The translations under genes and the position numbers were made by a program. From JAXLSZ01 sp046330315 (GTDB taxonomy: Bacteria; Actinomycetota; Thermoleophilia; Solirubrobacterales; 70-9): DNA of 64,000 bases. A model generated the notes under the pieces. It was not told the DNA's origin, did not search any database, and was given only the letters and a program-made list of their open reading frames with translations. Each line of letters begins with the position of its first letter. Position 1 is the first letter of the stretch. This document shows positions 16,748-24,139 of this stretch, in pieces. The stretch is taken from assembly GCA_046330315.1 (NCBI GenBank), contig JAXLSZ010000005.1:434001-498000 (forward strand), in the 5' to 3' direction.

Positions 16748-17721
16748 GGGGCGCGGCGGCGGTGCCGCCGCCTGTGACCGAGGCGATCGAGGTCGCCTCG
16801 GCCTGGCTGCCCGCCCGGATGGCCGAGGTCGAGGCCGTGCTCGGCCGCTCGGCCGGTGACCACGGGTCGGCCCTGGCGGACGATGCCACGGCGACCCTCA
16901 CCGCCGGAGGGAAGCGGCTGAGGCCGCTCCTCGTCCTGCTCTGCGCCGGCCCCGGGTGCGGCGAGGCCGCCGTGCGCGCCGCGGCCTCCGTCGAGCTGGT
17001 TCACATGGCGACGCTGGTCCACGACGACGTCCTCGACGCGGCGCCGCTGCGCCGTGGCCGCCCCACCGTCGCGGCAACCTCCGGACGCGACGCGGCGAGC
17101 GCGGTCGGCGACCTGCTCTTCTCGCGGGCCTTCGCGCTTCTCGGCTCGGCCCGCGACGAGCGGGCCGTGGGCCTGCTCGCCGACGCTTCGGTCTCCCTGG
17201 CGCGGGGGGAGCTGATGCAGCGCGGCGACGCCTTCGACCTCGGCCTCTCGGAGGAGCGCTACCTGCGCCGCTGCTCGCTGAAGACCGCACGGCTCTTCGA
17301 GTGCGCCTGCCGGATCGGCCGGCCCGGCGCCGGCGCCGACGCCGAGCTGAGGGCGTTCGGGAGCGGCATCGGGCTGGCCTTCCAGCTCCTCGACGACGTC
17401 CTGGACGTCAGTGGGCCGCCGGAGAAGACCGGCAAGGCGCGGGGGACCGACCTTCTCGACGGCACCGTGACCCTGCCGCTGATCCGCGCCCTGCGGCGCG
17501 ATCCCGCGCTGGGCGAGGTCGGGCTGGAGGGGCTGACGCCGGAAGGCGCCGAGAGCATCTGCGAGCGGATCGCCGCCGCCGGGGCGCTGGGCGAGGTCCG
17601 CGTCGAAGCGCTGGCTCTGGTCGGCCGCGCCAAGCGGGCAATCGCCGCCGGGGGGCTCGACGCGGAGCAGCGCCGCCTGCTCGAGCTGGTCGCCGACGGG
17701 GTGGTCGAGCGCTACGCCTGA
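16744..17721 (+). CDS. Polyprenyl diphosphate synthase (trans, menaquinone side chain)
   Basis: 325 residues of the trans-isoprenyl diphosphate synthase family. The first Asp-rich motif is DDVLD at residues 94-98 (in HMATLVHDDVLDAAPLRRG) and the second is DDVLD at 217-221 (FQLLDDVLDVSG). GGKRLRPLLVLL near the start is also typical. The small residues before the first motif suggest a medium or long chain product. Coupling to menG by a GTGA overlap points to the menaquinone tail (inference). Confidence 0.93.
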   Translation: MRGAAAVPPPVTEAIEVASAWLPARMAEVEAVLGRSAGDHGSALADDATATLTAGGKRLRPLLVLLCAGPGCGEAAVRAAASVELVHMATLVHDDVLDAAPLRRGRPTVAATSGRDAASAVGDLLFSRAFALLGSARDERAVGLLADASVSLARGELMQRGDAFDLGLSEERYLRRCSLKTARLFECACRIGRPGAGADAELRAFGSGIGLAFQLLDDVLDVSGPPEKTGKARGTDLLDGTVTLPLIRALRRDPALGEVGLEGLTPEGAESICERIAAAGALGEVRVEALALVGRAKRAIAAGGLDAEQRRLLELVADGVVERYA

Positions 17722-17742
17722 CCGGGCTGCGCCTGACCGGGG

Positions 17743-18138
17743 TCAGGCGAAGTCGTCGGGGCCGATCAGGTCCGCGGCAAGAGCGGCGATGAAGGTCTCG
17801 ACGGCCTGCTGCATGTTGGAGCGCTCGAGCACCCGCAGCTCGCCGGCGAGCTCCCTGGTCCCGAAGTCGAGCTGCTCGTCGTAATCGTCGATCTCCGACT
17901 CCCCGTGGACCGAGCTGCCGGCCCACTCGCACTCCGGGCAGCGCCGCCACAGCTTCCAGTGGCCCTGGGGCTCGGCCTGCTCCCAGCCGTTGGGCTGCAC
18001 CAGCCCCGAACCGCAGCTCGGGCAGACGTGAAGCCCGGCCGGCGCCTCGCCGGCGGCCGACCCGGCGCCGCCCCGCGCCGTCGCTCCGGCCCGCCTTGCG
18101 CCGCCCTGCGAGGTGATGTCGCTCCCGGCGGTGTCCAT
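17743..18138 (-). CDS. Zinc-ribbon protein of unknown function
   Basis: 131 residues on the minus strand. A low-complexity Ala/Gly N-terminus is followed by two CxxC pairs (HVCPSCGSG and RRCPECEWAG) that should bind one zinc. The C-terminal half is helical and acidic (ESEIDDYDEQLDFGTRELAGELRVLERSNMQQAVETF). The ATG at 18138 was chosen because upstream the frame runs into a tandem repeat and the promoter of dcd. It is convergent with the polyprenyl synthase, with 21 bp between stops. No family name can be given. Confidence 0.7.
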   Translation of the reverse strand: MDTAGSDITSQGGARRAGATARGGAGSAAGEAPAGLHVCPSCGSGLVQPNGWEQAEPQGHWKLWRRCPECEWAGSSVHGESEIDDYDEQLDFGTRELAGELRVLERSNMQQAVETFIAALAADLIGPDDFA

Positions 18139-18240
18139 GGCTCTCGCTCTATCGGCGCCGGAACGCCCGACTTGACCCCCGCAACGGCCGCTTCGACCGG
18201 AAACCCCAGAACCGGGTAGAACTGCCGTCCCGCCGGGCGG

Positions 18241-18336
18241 CAGGGCCCCTCCCCGCCAGGCGCAGGGCCCCTCCCCGCCAGGCGCAGGGCCCCTCCCCGG
18301 TGGGCAGCAGGGCCCCTCCCCAATAGGCTGCAGGGC
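18241..18336 (+). repeat. Tandem repeat, four copies of a 22-23-bp unit, directly upstream of dcd
   Basis: Four consecutive units begin at 18241, 18263, 18285 and 18308, each opening with CAGGGCCCCTCCCC. A truncated fifth (CAGGGC) begins at 18331. The first two copies are identical; the last two diverge after the shared core and are 23 bp long. The last full copy contains TAGGCT, the likely -10 of dcd, so the promoter is embedded in the array. Every unit holds the palindrome GGGCCC. Confidence 0.9.
18324..18329 (+). promoter_or_regulatory. -10 hexamer (TAGGCT) of dcd, inside the tandem repeat
   Basis: TAGGCT lies in the fourth repeat unit, 8 bases before the dcd ATG. The message would be leaderless. 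Earlier units carry GCCAGGCG or GGTGGGCA at the same place and lack the hexamer. Confidence 0.5.
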
Positions 18337-18337
18337 A

Positions 18338-18946
18338 ATGGTTCTCAGCGACCGCACAATCAGGCAGGAGGTCGAGGCGGGGAGGATCGTCTTCGACCCC
18401 TTCGACGACTCGATGATCCAGCCCTCGAGCGTCGACGTGCGGGTGGATCGGCGGTTCCGCGTCTTCCACAACGCCCGCTATCCCTTCATCGACGTGCGGG
18501 CCCCGATGGAGGACCTGACCGAGCTGGTCACGGTCTCCGAGGACGAGCCCTTCATCCTGCACCCCGGGGAGTTCGTGCTCGGCCAGACGCTGGAGCGGGT
18601 CACCCTGCCGACCGACCTCGTGGCACGCCTGGAGGGCAAGAGCTCGCTGGGGCGCCTCGGGCTGCTGATCCACTCCACCGCCGGATTCGTGGACGCGGGC
18701 TTCGCCGGCAACCTCACCCTGGAGCTCTCCAACGTCGCCAACCTGCCGATCACGATCTACCACGGGATGCCGATCGGGCAGATCTCCTTCATGCGCATGG
18801 ACTCCCCGGTCGAGAGGGCCTACGGATCGGCGGAGACGGGCAGCAAGTACCAGGGCCAGGCGGAGCCGACCCCGAGCCGCTTCTACCTCAACTTCGAGCG
18901 GGAGGAGGCGGCCGGCGCAGGGAACGAGCGCCCGCCGGCGAACTGA
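18338..18946 (+). CDS. dcd: dCTP deaminase, probably the bifunctional dUMP-forming type
   Basis: 202 residues. The dCTP deaminase/dUTPase trimer motifs are complete: MIQPSSVDVRVDRRFRVF, LEGKSSLGRLGLLIHSTAGFVDAGF (with the substrate-binding Ser and Arg) and GSKYQGQAEPTPSR at the C-terminus. The HSTAGFVDAGFAGNLTLELS stretch closely matches the bifunctional enzymes of mycobacteria, which convert dCTP to dUMP directly. It is followed 48 bp later by tatA, which has its own -10. Confidence 0.95.
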   Translation: MVLSDRTIRQEVEAGRIVFDPFDDSMIQPSSVDVRVDRRFRVFHNARYPFIDVRAPMEDLTELVTVSEDEPFILHPGEFVLGQTLERVTLPTDLVARLEGKSSLGRLGLLIHSTAGFVDAGFAGNLTLELSNVANLPITIYHGMPIGQISFMRMDSPVERAYGSAETGSKYQGQAEPTPSRFYLNFEREEAAGAGNERPPAN

Positions 18947-18981
18947 AACCCGAACGGGCAGCCACCGGGCCTCCGCACCGT

Positions 18982-18987
18982 TACCAT
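18982..18987 (+). promoter_or_regulatory. -10 hexamer (TACCAT) of the tat operon
   Basis: TACCAT in the AT-richer stretch GTTACCATTTCCC ends 7 bases before the tatA ATG. Confidence 0.45.
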
Positions 18988-18994
18988 TTCCCTC

Positions 18995-19255
18995 ATGCCG
19001 AACATCGGACCACTCGAAGTCCTGGTCGTGCTGATCATCGCGCTCGTCATCTTCGGGCCCAAGCGGCTTCCCGAGCTGGGGCGCTCCCTGGGCAAGGGGA
19101 TCCGCGAGTTCCGCGGCTCGATCAGCGGAGAGCGGGACCACGACGAGGACGTCGACGACAAGGTGCCCGAGCTGGAGGCGAAGTCCCCGGCCAAGCCGGC
19201 CGAGGCCGAGGCCGAGCCGGTCGAGGGCGAAGTGGTCGCCGACAAGCGCGCCTGA
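18995..19255 (+). CDS. tatA: Sec-independent translocase subunit TatA
   Basis: 86 residues. The N-terminal helix (IGPLEVLVVLIIALVIFGPKRLPELGRSLG) carries the FGPKRLPELG hinge of TatA. The amphipathic helix GKGIREFRGSI follows, then an acidic, charged tail rich in Glu-Ala. TatA multimers form the pore of the twin-arginine system. No tatB is seen, as in minimal TatA-TatC systems of many Gram-positives. It is followed directly by tatC. Confidence 0.93.
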   Translation: MPNIGPLEVLVVLIIALVIFGPKRLPELGRSLGKGIREFRGSISGERDHDEDVDDKVPELEAKSPAKPAEAEAEPVEGEVVADKRA

Positions 19256-19264
19256 GGCCTCCCG

Positions 19265-20029
19265 GTGGCGCGCCTCAAGGCGGTCTCCCACGAGGACCGC
19301 CTGTCACTCGTCGAGCACCTGGACGAGCTCCGCACGCGGATCGTCGTCTCGCTGGTCGTCTTCGGCGTCGCCCTGGCGCTGTGCTTCTGGCAGAACGACC
19401 AGCTCCTGAAGATCGCCAACGCCCCGCTCCCCGACCGCTTCACGCCGATCACGCTCAGCCCCACCGAGCCCTTCATGACCACGGTCACGGTCTGCGCCTA
19501 CGGGGCGATCGTCCTCTCGCTGCCGATCATCCTCTACCAGGCCTACGCCTACGTGCTGCCGGCCTTCAGCCCGGGTGAGCGCCGGGTCGTGCTGCCCCTG
19601 CTGCTGCTCGTCCCCTTCCTGTTCGCCGCCGGCGTGGCCTTCGGCTACTTCGTGGTGATGCCGGCCGCCGTCCACTTCCTGCTCGGCTTCAACGACTCCC
19701 AGTTCAACACCCAGCTTCGCGCCCGCGACTACTACAGCTTCTTCGCCACCACGCTGCTGGCCTGCGGGATCGTCTTCCAGGTGCCGGTCGGGATCCTCGC
19801 GGTCACCCGGCTCGGCGTGATCACCGTGGACCAGCTCCGAAAGAACCGCCGCTACGCCTACCTGGTCTGCGCGATCGTCGCGGCGGCCCTGCCGGGCGTC
19901 GACCCGGTGACGATGCTGATCGAGATGGTCCCGCTGCTGGCGCTCTACGAAGTGAGTATCTTGCTCGCCCGGGCCTTCGGGCAGCCGGGCGGCGGCGGAC
20001 TGCACGAGCCCTCCACCCAGGAACGCTAG
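19265..20029 (+). CDS. tatC: Sec-independent translocase subunit TatC
   Basis: 254 residues with six membrane helices. The TatC signatures are LVEHLDELRTRIVVSLVVF at the N-terminus, which binds the twin-arginine peptide, and LPAFSPGERR in the first periplasmic loop. GTG 19265 starts nine bases after the tatA stop. Candidate substrates in the window include the Rieske protein. The next gene begins 14 bp downstream and is probably in the same operon. Confidence 0.95.
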   Translation: MARLKAVSHEDRLSLVEHLDELRTRIVVSLVVFGVALALCFWQNDQLLKIANAPLPDRFTPITLSPTEPFMTTVTVCAYGAIVLSLPIILYQAYAYVLPAFSPGERRVVLPLLLLVPFLFAAGVAFGYFVVMPAAVHFLLGFNDSQFNTQLRARDYYSFFATTLLACGIVFQVPVGILAVTRLGVITVDQLRKNRRYAYLVCAIVAAALPGVDPVTMLIEMVPLLALYEVSILLARAFGQPGGGGLHEPSTQER

Positions 20030-20043
20030 GCGGGGACAGCACA

Positions 20044-20850
20044 GTGGCCAAAGACGAGCACCGCATGGTCTTCGACCTCAGGGGACGGCGCAAGAACGTC
20101 GTCAAGGTCGTCTACGCGATCCTCGCGATCCTCATGGGCCTCAGCCTCTTCCTGGTGATCGGCCCGGTCAGCCTCACCGACGTGATCGGCGGTGGCGGCG
20201 GCTCGACCACCGGCAGCTTCGACGACGACGCCGCGAAGGTCGAGGCGAAGCTCCGCAAGCAGCCCGACAACGCGGATCTCTATCTCAGCCTCGCCCGGAT
20301 CCGCTACAGCGCCGGCAGCACCCAGGTGCAGACCGACCCCAGCACCGGCCAGCAGTCGGTCAGCACCGAGGCCAGGCAGGAGTTCGAGAAGGCCGTGAAG
20401 GCCTGGCAGGGGTATCTGAAACAGGACCCCAAGCCCCCCAACCCGAACGTCGCGCAGCTCGCCGCCAACGCGGCCTTCACGCTCGCGCAGACGTCCACCA
20501 CCGCGGCGGAGGCCGAGGCCAACCTGCGCGCCGCGGCGGAGGCGCAGAAGATCGTCGCCGAAGCGCGGCCGAGCGTGGGCGCCTACAGCAACCTCGCCTA
20601 CTACAGCTACGCGGCACTCGAGTTCCCCCAGGGAGACGAGGCGGCCCGCAAGGCCGAGGCGGAGGCGCCCAAGGCACAGCGGAAGCAGGTGCGGACCACC
20701 CTGGCGGGCATCCGCAAGCAGGCGAAGAAGTTCGAGGCCCAGCAGAAGCTGGCGGCAAAGGCCCAGCAGGGCCAGGGCAAGCAGGAGCTTCAGAACCCGC
20801 TCGGGGGGCTGGCGGGCGGCGGCCTCGGCGGCGCCCCGTCCTCCCCCTAG
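20044..20850 (+). CDS. Membrane-anchored TPR-like protein
   Basis: 268 residues. A basic cytoplasmic tail (DLRGRRKNVVK) is followed by one membrane helix (VVYAILAILMGLSLFLVIGP) and a Gly-Ser linker. An extracytoplasmic helical region of tetratricopeptide type follows, with ADLYLSLARIRYSAG, EFEKAVKAWQGYLKQDP and VGAYSNLAYYSYAA. The end is rich in Gln, Ala and Lys, then Gly. It probably mediates protein contacts. It is 14 bp downstream of tatC, but no direct link to Tat transport is known to me. Confidence 0.78.
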   Translation: MAKDEHRMVFDLRGRRKNVVKVVYAILAILMGLSLFLVIGPVSLTDVIGGGGGSTTGSFDDDAAKVEAKLRKQPDNADLYLSLARIRYSAGSTQVQTDPSTGQQSVSTEARQEFEKAVKAWQGYLKQDPKPPNPNVAQLAANAAFTLAQTSTTAAEAEANLRAAAEAQKIVAEARPSVGAYSNLAYYSYAALEFPQGDEAARKAEAEAPKAQRKQVRTTLAGIRKQAKKFEAQQKLAAKAQQGQGKQELQNPLGGLAGGGLGGAPSSP

Positions 20851-20879
20851 CCGGGCCCCTCCCGGCCCCCGGCGGTTCC

Positions 20880-20885
20880 TATACT
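20880..20885 (+). promoter_or_regulatory. -10 hexamer (TATACT) of tRNA-Lys
   Basis: TATACT, 35 bases before the mature tRNA 5' end and 30 bases after the stop of the TPR gene. Confidence 0.5.
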
Positions 20886-20920
20886 TCGCGACTCCCGGCA
20901 GGTCCGGGGAGCCCCCGGGC

Positions 20921-20993
20921 GGGCCGTTAGCTCAACTGGTAGAGCAGGAGACTCTTAATCTCAAGGTTGAAGGTTCGAGTCCTTCACGGCCCA
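20921..20993 (+). tRNA. lysT: tRNA-Lys (anticodon CUU)
   Basis: The acceptor stem is GGGCCGT/ACGGCCC with discriminator A (20993). The D stem is GCTC/GAGC. The anticodon stem GGAGA/TCTCA, with a mismatch at 27-43, closes the loop CTCTTAA, giving anticodon CTT. The T arm is GAAGG-TTCGAGT-CCTTC. CCA is not encoded. A DUF1269 gene starts 36 bases downstream with no visible promoter between them. Confidence 0.96.
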
Positions 20994-21029
20994 TCTCCGA
21001 GCACGCCAAACCCCAGCGAAAGGACCACC

Positions 21030-21539
21030 ATGGCCGACCGACCCGTTTTCCTCTACGCCGCCGTCTACGACGACATCGAGGCCGCCGAGGCCGACTACGA
21101 GGCGGTGTTCGACCTCCACGCCGCGAAGCTGATCGGCACCTTCGACTCGGCGGTGATCGAGAGGGAGGAGGGCGGCAAGGTCCGCGTCCACAAGACCGAG
21201 AAGCCGACCCAGCACGGCGCCTGGACCGGGATCGCCGTCGGCGCCGTGGCCGGCCTGCTCTTCCCTCCCTCGATCATCGGAGGGGCGATCGTCGGCGGAG
21301 CGGCCGGCGGCGTCGCCGGCCACCTGTGGAAGGGCATCTCGCGGGGCGACCTCAAGGACCTCGGCGAGGCCCTCGACGAGGGCAGCGCAGCCGTCATCGT
21401 GATCGGCGAGTCGCGCCTGGACGAGCAGATCGAGAAGGCCACGAAGCGCGCCCAGAAGCGGATCGAGAAGCAGATCGACGCCGACGCCGACGAGCTCAAG
21501 CGCGAGCTCGACGAGGCGGTCAAGGCCTCCGAAGCCTGA
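21030..21539 (+). CDS. DUF1269-like membrane protein (stand-alone copy)
   Basis: 169 residues. An N-terminal ferredoxin-like half (VFLYAAVYDDIEAAEADYEAV, then DSAVIEREEGGKVRVHKTE) is followed by a Gly/Ala-rich hydrophobic stretch around residues 70-100. A second half (GSAAVIVIGESRLDEQIE) leads to a charged helical tail. It is clearly related to the first 165 residues of the arylsulfatase at 28508 and to the protein at 60043. The function of the family is unknown. AAAGGA at 21019-21024 fits the ATG at 21030. It lies just behind tRNA-Lys and may be processed from the same transcript. Confidence 0.82.
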   Translation: MADRPVFLYAAVYDDIEAAEADYEAVFDLHAAKLIGTFDSAVIEREEGGKVRVHKTEKPTQHGAWTGIAVGAVAGLLFPPSIIGGAIVGGAAGGVAGHLWKGISRGDLKDLGEALDEGSAAVIVIGESRLDEQIEKATKRAQKRIEKQIDADADELKRELDEAVKASEA

Positions 21540-21557
21540 GTCTAGATACAGAGCTCA

Positions 21558-21571
21558 CAACTAGGTAGTTG
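21558..21571 (+). repeat. Perfect inverted repeat upstream of cydA
   Basis: CAACTA-GG-TAGTTG, a 6-2-6 palindrome in an AT-rich island 88 bases before the cydA start and 53 bases before its -10. It could be an operator for the cydABDC operon or for read-through from the DUF1269 gene. No known regulator site is matched. Confidence 0.5.
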
Positions 21572-21591
21572 CCCGCAGCCAAACCGCGGGC
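21571..21591 (+). terminator. Hairpin between the DUF1269 gene and cydA
   Basis: GCCCGC (21571-21576) pairs with GCGGGC (21586-21591) over a 9-base loop, 30 bases after the DUF1269 stop. There is no U tract; plausible weak terminator. Confidence 0.4.
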
Positions 21592-21623
21592 GCCTCCCCG
21601 ATGGCGCAATCGGGACCCCGCCC

Positions 21624-21629
21624 TAGGCT
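21624..21629 (+). promoter_or_regulatory. -10 hexamer (TAGGCT) of the cydABDC operon
   Basis: CCCTAGGCT lies 29 bases before the cydA ATG, leaving room for a short leader with CGAGG near 21649. Confidence 0.5.
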
Positions 21630-21658
21630 GTCTGCATGCCTGGATCGGCGAGGTCGGC

Positions 21659-23044
21659 ATGAGCGCGCTGGAGCTGGCCCGGTGGCAGTTCGGGATAACC
21701 ACGCTCTACCACTTCATCTTCGTCCCGGTGACGATCGGGATGGCCGCCTTCACCGCCTACTGCCAGACCCGCTGGTATCGCAGCCGGGAGGAGCACTGGC
21801 TCCGGGCGACGCGGTTCTGGGGGAAGCTGATGCTCGTCTCCTTCGCCCTCGGAGTGGCGACCGGGATCGTCCAGGAGTTCCAGTTCGGCATGAACTGGTC
21901 CGACTACTCCCGGTTCGTGGGCGACATCTTCGGCGCTCCGCTCGCCATGGAGGGGCTCGCCGCCTTCTTCGTGGAGTCCACCTTCCTGGGCCTCTGGCTG
22001 TTCGGTTGGGGCAGGCTGTCGGAGCGGGTCCACCTGGCCACGATCTGGCTGGTCGCGGGCTCGACCATGCTCTCGGCCTACTTCATCCTCGCCGCCAACT
22101 CGTGGATGCAGCATCCGGTCGGCTACAGGATGGTCGACGGAACGCCGAAACTGGACTCGATCTTCGCGGTGCTGGGGAACAGCACGGCGATCTACGCGTT
22201 CGTCCACACGATCCTCGCCGCGGCGCTCACGGTGGGCATGCTCGTGCTGGCGGTCTCCGCCTGGCACCTGCGCCGGGGCAACGAGACGAGGCTGTTCGGT
22301 GACTCGATCCGGGTGGCGCTGCCGCTGGTCACGGTGGCGGCGGTCGTGACCGTGGTGGTCGGGCACTTCAACGGCATCCTGATGACCGAGCAGCAACCGA
22401 TGAAGATGGCCGCCGCCGACGCCGTCTTCGAGACCAAGAAGGGTGCCGGCCTCTCGCTGTTCGCCACCGGGGACTTCGAGAGCAATCCGCAGGGGCTGAA
22501 CCGCAACGTCGAGATCCCCAGCCTCCTCTCCTTCATCTCGACCGGTTACCCGCAGGGCAAGATCGAAGGGGTCAACAACATCAACCGGGCCTACCAGCGC
22601 AAGTACGGGCCCGGGGAGTACGCCCCGGTGGTGGCCGTCACCTACTGGTCCTGGAGGGCGATGATCGGCAGCGCGATGCTGATGCTGCTGGCCGGAGCGG
22701 TGGGCTGGTGGCTCGCCGTGCGTGGCAGGCTCGCGGAGTCCAGGCGCTTCCTGAAGGTGGCGGTGCCCGCGGTCGCGCTGCCGTTCGTCGCCTCGGCGTC
22801 CGGCTGGATCTTCACCGAGATGGGTCGCCAGCCGTGGGTGGTATTCGGCCTGCTGAAGACGGCCGACGCCAACTCGCCGAGCGTCGGCGCCGCCGAGGTG
22901 TGGATCACGCTGATCGGGTTCACGCTCCTCTACGGCGTGCTCGCCGTGATCGCCGGGAAGATCTTCGTCGGCGTTGCCCGCAAGGGGCCCAAGAAGGAAG
23001 GGGAGGAAGACGAGAGCAGACCCGAGCTCGCGCTCGCCTACTGA
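21659..23044 (+). CDS. cydA: Cytochrome bd ubiquinol/menaquinol oxidase subunit I (first copy)
   Basis: 461 residues with nine membrane helices. H18 in LYHFIFVP, the His in NSWMQHPVGY and the Met in FTEMGRQPWVV are the heme b595, b558 and related ligands. GRQPW is the family signature. The Q-loop between helices VI and VII is short, as in actinobacterial and Bacillus enzymes. It reduces oxygen to water with high affinity without pumping protons. It is followed three bases later by cydB and then by cydD and cydC, giving a complete operon. The copy at 37230 is a paralogue. Confidence 0.96.
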   Translation: MSALELARWQFGITTLYHFIFVPVTIGMAAFTAYCQTRWYRSREEHWLRATRFWGKLMLVSFALGVATGIVQEFQFGMNWSDYSRFVGDIFGAPLAMEGLAAFFVESTFLGLWLFGWGRLSERVHLATIWLVAGSTMLSAYFILAANSWMQHPVGYRMVDGTPKLDSIFAVLGNSTAIYAFVHTILAAALTVGMLVLAVSAWHLRRGNETRLFGDSIRVALPLVTVAAVVTVVVGHFNGILMTEQQPMKMAAADAVFETKKGAGLSLFATGDFESNPQGLNRNVEIPSLLSFISTGYPQGKIEGVNNINRAYQRKYGPGEYAPVVAVTYWSWRAMIGSAMLMLLAGAVGWWLAVRGRLAESRRFLKVAVPAVALPFVASASGWIFTEMGRQPWVVFGLLKTADANSPSVGAAEVWITLIGFTLLYGVLAVIAGKIFVGVARKGPKKEGEEDESRPELALAY

Positions 23045-23047
23045 GCC

Positions 23048-24139
23048 ATGGAGGACTACACGACACTTCAGGCCGTCTGGTTCATCCTCATCTCGGTGCT
23101 CTGGCTCGGCTACTTCCTGCTCGAGGGCTTCGACTTCGGGGTGGGGATGCTGCTCGGTGCGGTGGCGCGCGACGACGCCGAGAAGCGGGCCGTGCTGCAC
23201 TCGATCGGCCCGGTCTGGGACGGGAACGAGGTCTGGCTGCTGGTCGCCGGCGGCGCCACCTTCGCCGCCTTCCCCCAGTGGTACGCGACTCTGTTCTCCG
23301 GTTTCTATCTCGCCCTGTTCCTGATCCTCGTCGGGCTGATCGTGCGCAACGTCGCCTTCGAGTTCTGGGGCAAGCGCGACTCGCAGCCCTGGCGCCGCCG
23401 CTGGGAGTGGGCGATGATCGGCGGCAGCCTGGTCCCGGCGCTGCTCTGGGGGGTCGGCTGGGCGAACATCGTCCACGGCGTTCCGATCGACGCGAGCGGC
23501 GAGTACACCGGCACCCTCTTCACGCTGCTCAATCCCTACGCGATGCTGGGCGGGGTCGCGACGCTGCTGATGTTCCTCACCCATGGCGCGATCTTCCTTT
23601 CCCTGCGGACGACCGGCGCGATCGAGGAGCGGGCGGGCGCGATCGCCGCGCGGGTCGCCCCCGCCGCGGCAATCGCCGCGATCGCCTTCCTGGGCTGGAC
23701 GCTTGCCTCCCAGGACGGCGTCGAGGCCGCCTCGGCGGTCTGCGCGGCGCTCGCGGCGCTCGCCCTGGTCGCGGCCCCGGCGCTCGCCGGGCGCTCGCCT
23801 GGCGGCGGCTTCCTGGCGACCAGCGCCGGTATCCTGCTCTTCTTCTGCGCGCTGTTCGTCGACCTCTTTCCCAACGCCATGGTCTCGAGCACCGACAGCG
23901 CCTTCGACCTGACGCTGAACCAGGCGTCCTCCTCCCACTACACCCTGACCGTGATGACCGTGGTCGCCGTGGCGCTGGTCCCGGTTGTGCTGCTCTACCA
24001 GGGCTGGACCTACTGGGTCTTCCGCAAGCGGCTCTCCGCCGCCGATTACGGCGAGGTGAGGACGCCGGTGGACCTGCTCGACCGCGACAGGCGGGACCCC
24101 GGCGGCGATGAGCCGGCAGGCGCAGCGCCCGGAGGCTAG
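23048..24139 (+). CDS. cydB: Cytochrome bd oxidase subunit II (first copy)
   Basis: 363 residues, eight membrane helices. It begins with the CydB pattern ILISVLWLGYFLLEGFDFGVGML, followed by WDGNEVWLLVAGGATFAAFP and a conserved SSHYTLTVMT near the C-terminus. It stabilises the heme arrangement in subunit I. The tail (DRDRRDPGGDEPAGAAPGG) is overlapped by 32 bp with cydD, an unusually long overlap that is probably coupled translation. Confidence 0.96.
   Translation: MEDYTTLQAVWFILISVLWLGYFLLEGFDFGVGMLLGAVARDDAEKRAVLHSIGPVWDGNEVWLLVAGGATFAAFPQWYATLFSGFYLALFLILVGLIVRNVAFEFWGKRDSQPWRRRWEWAMIGGSLVPALLWGVGWANIVHGVPIDASGEYTGTLFTLLNPYAMLGGVATLLMFLTHGAIFLSLRTTGAIEERAGAIAARVAPAAAIAAIAFLGWTLASQDGVEAASAVCAALAALALVAAPALAGRSPGGGFLATSAGILLFFCALFVDLFPNAMVSSTDSAFDLTLNQASSSHYTLTVMTVVAVALVPVVLLYQGWTYWVFRKRLSAADYGEVRTPVDLLDRDRRDPGGDEPAGAAPGG

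Noticed and set aside
18241..18336. CRISPR array
   Set aside because: The units are directly adjacent without spacers, and there are no cas genes.
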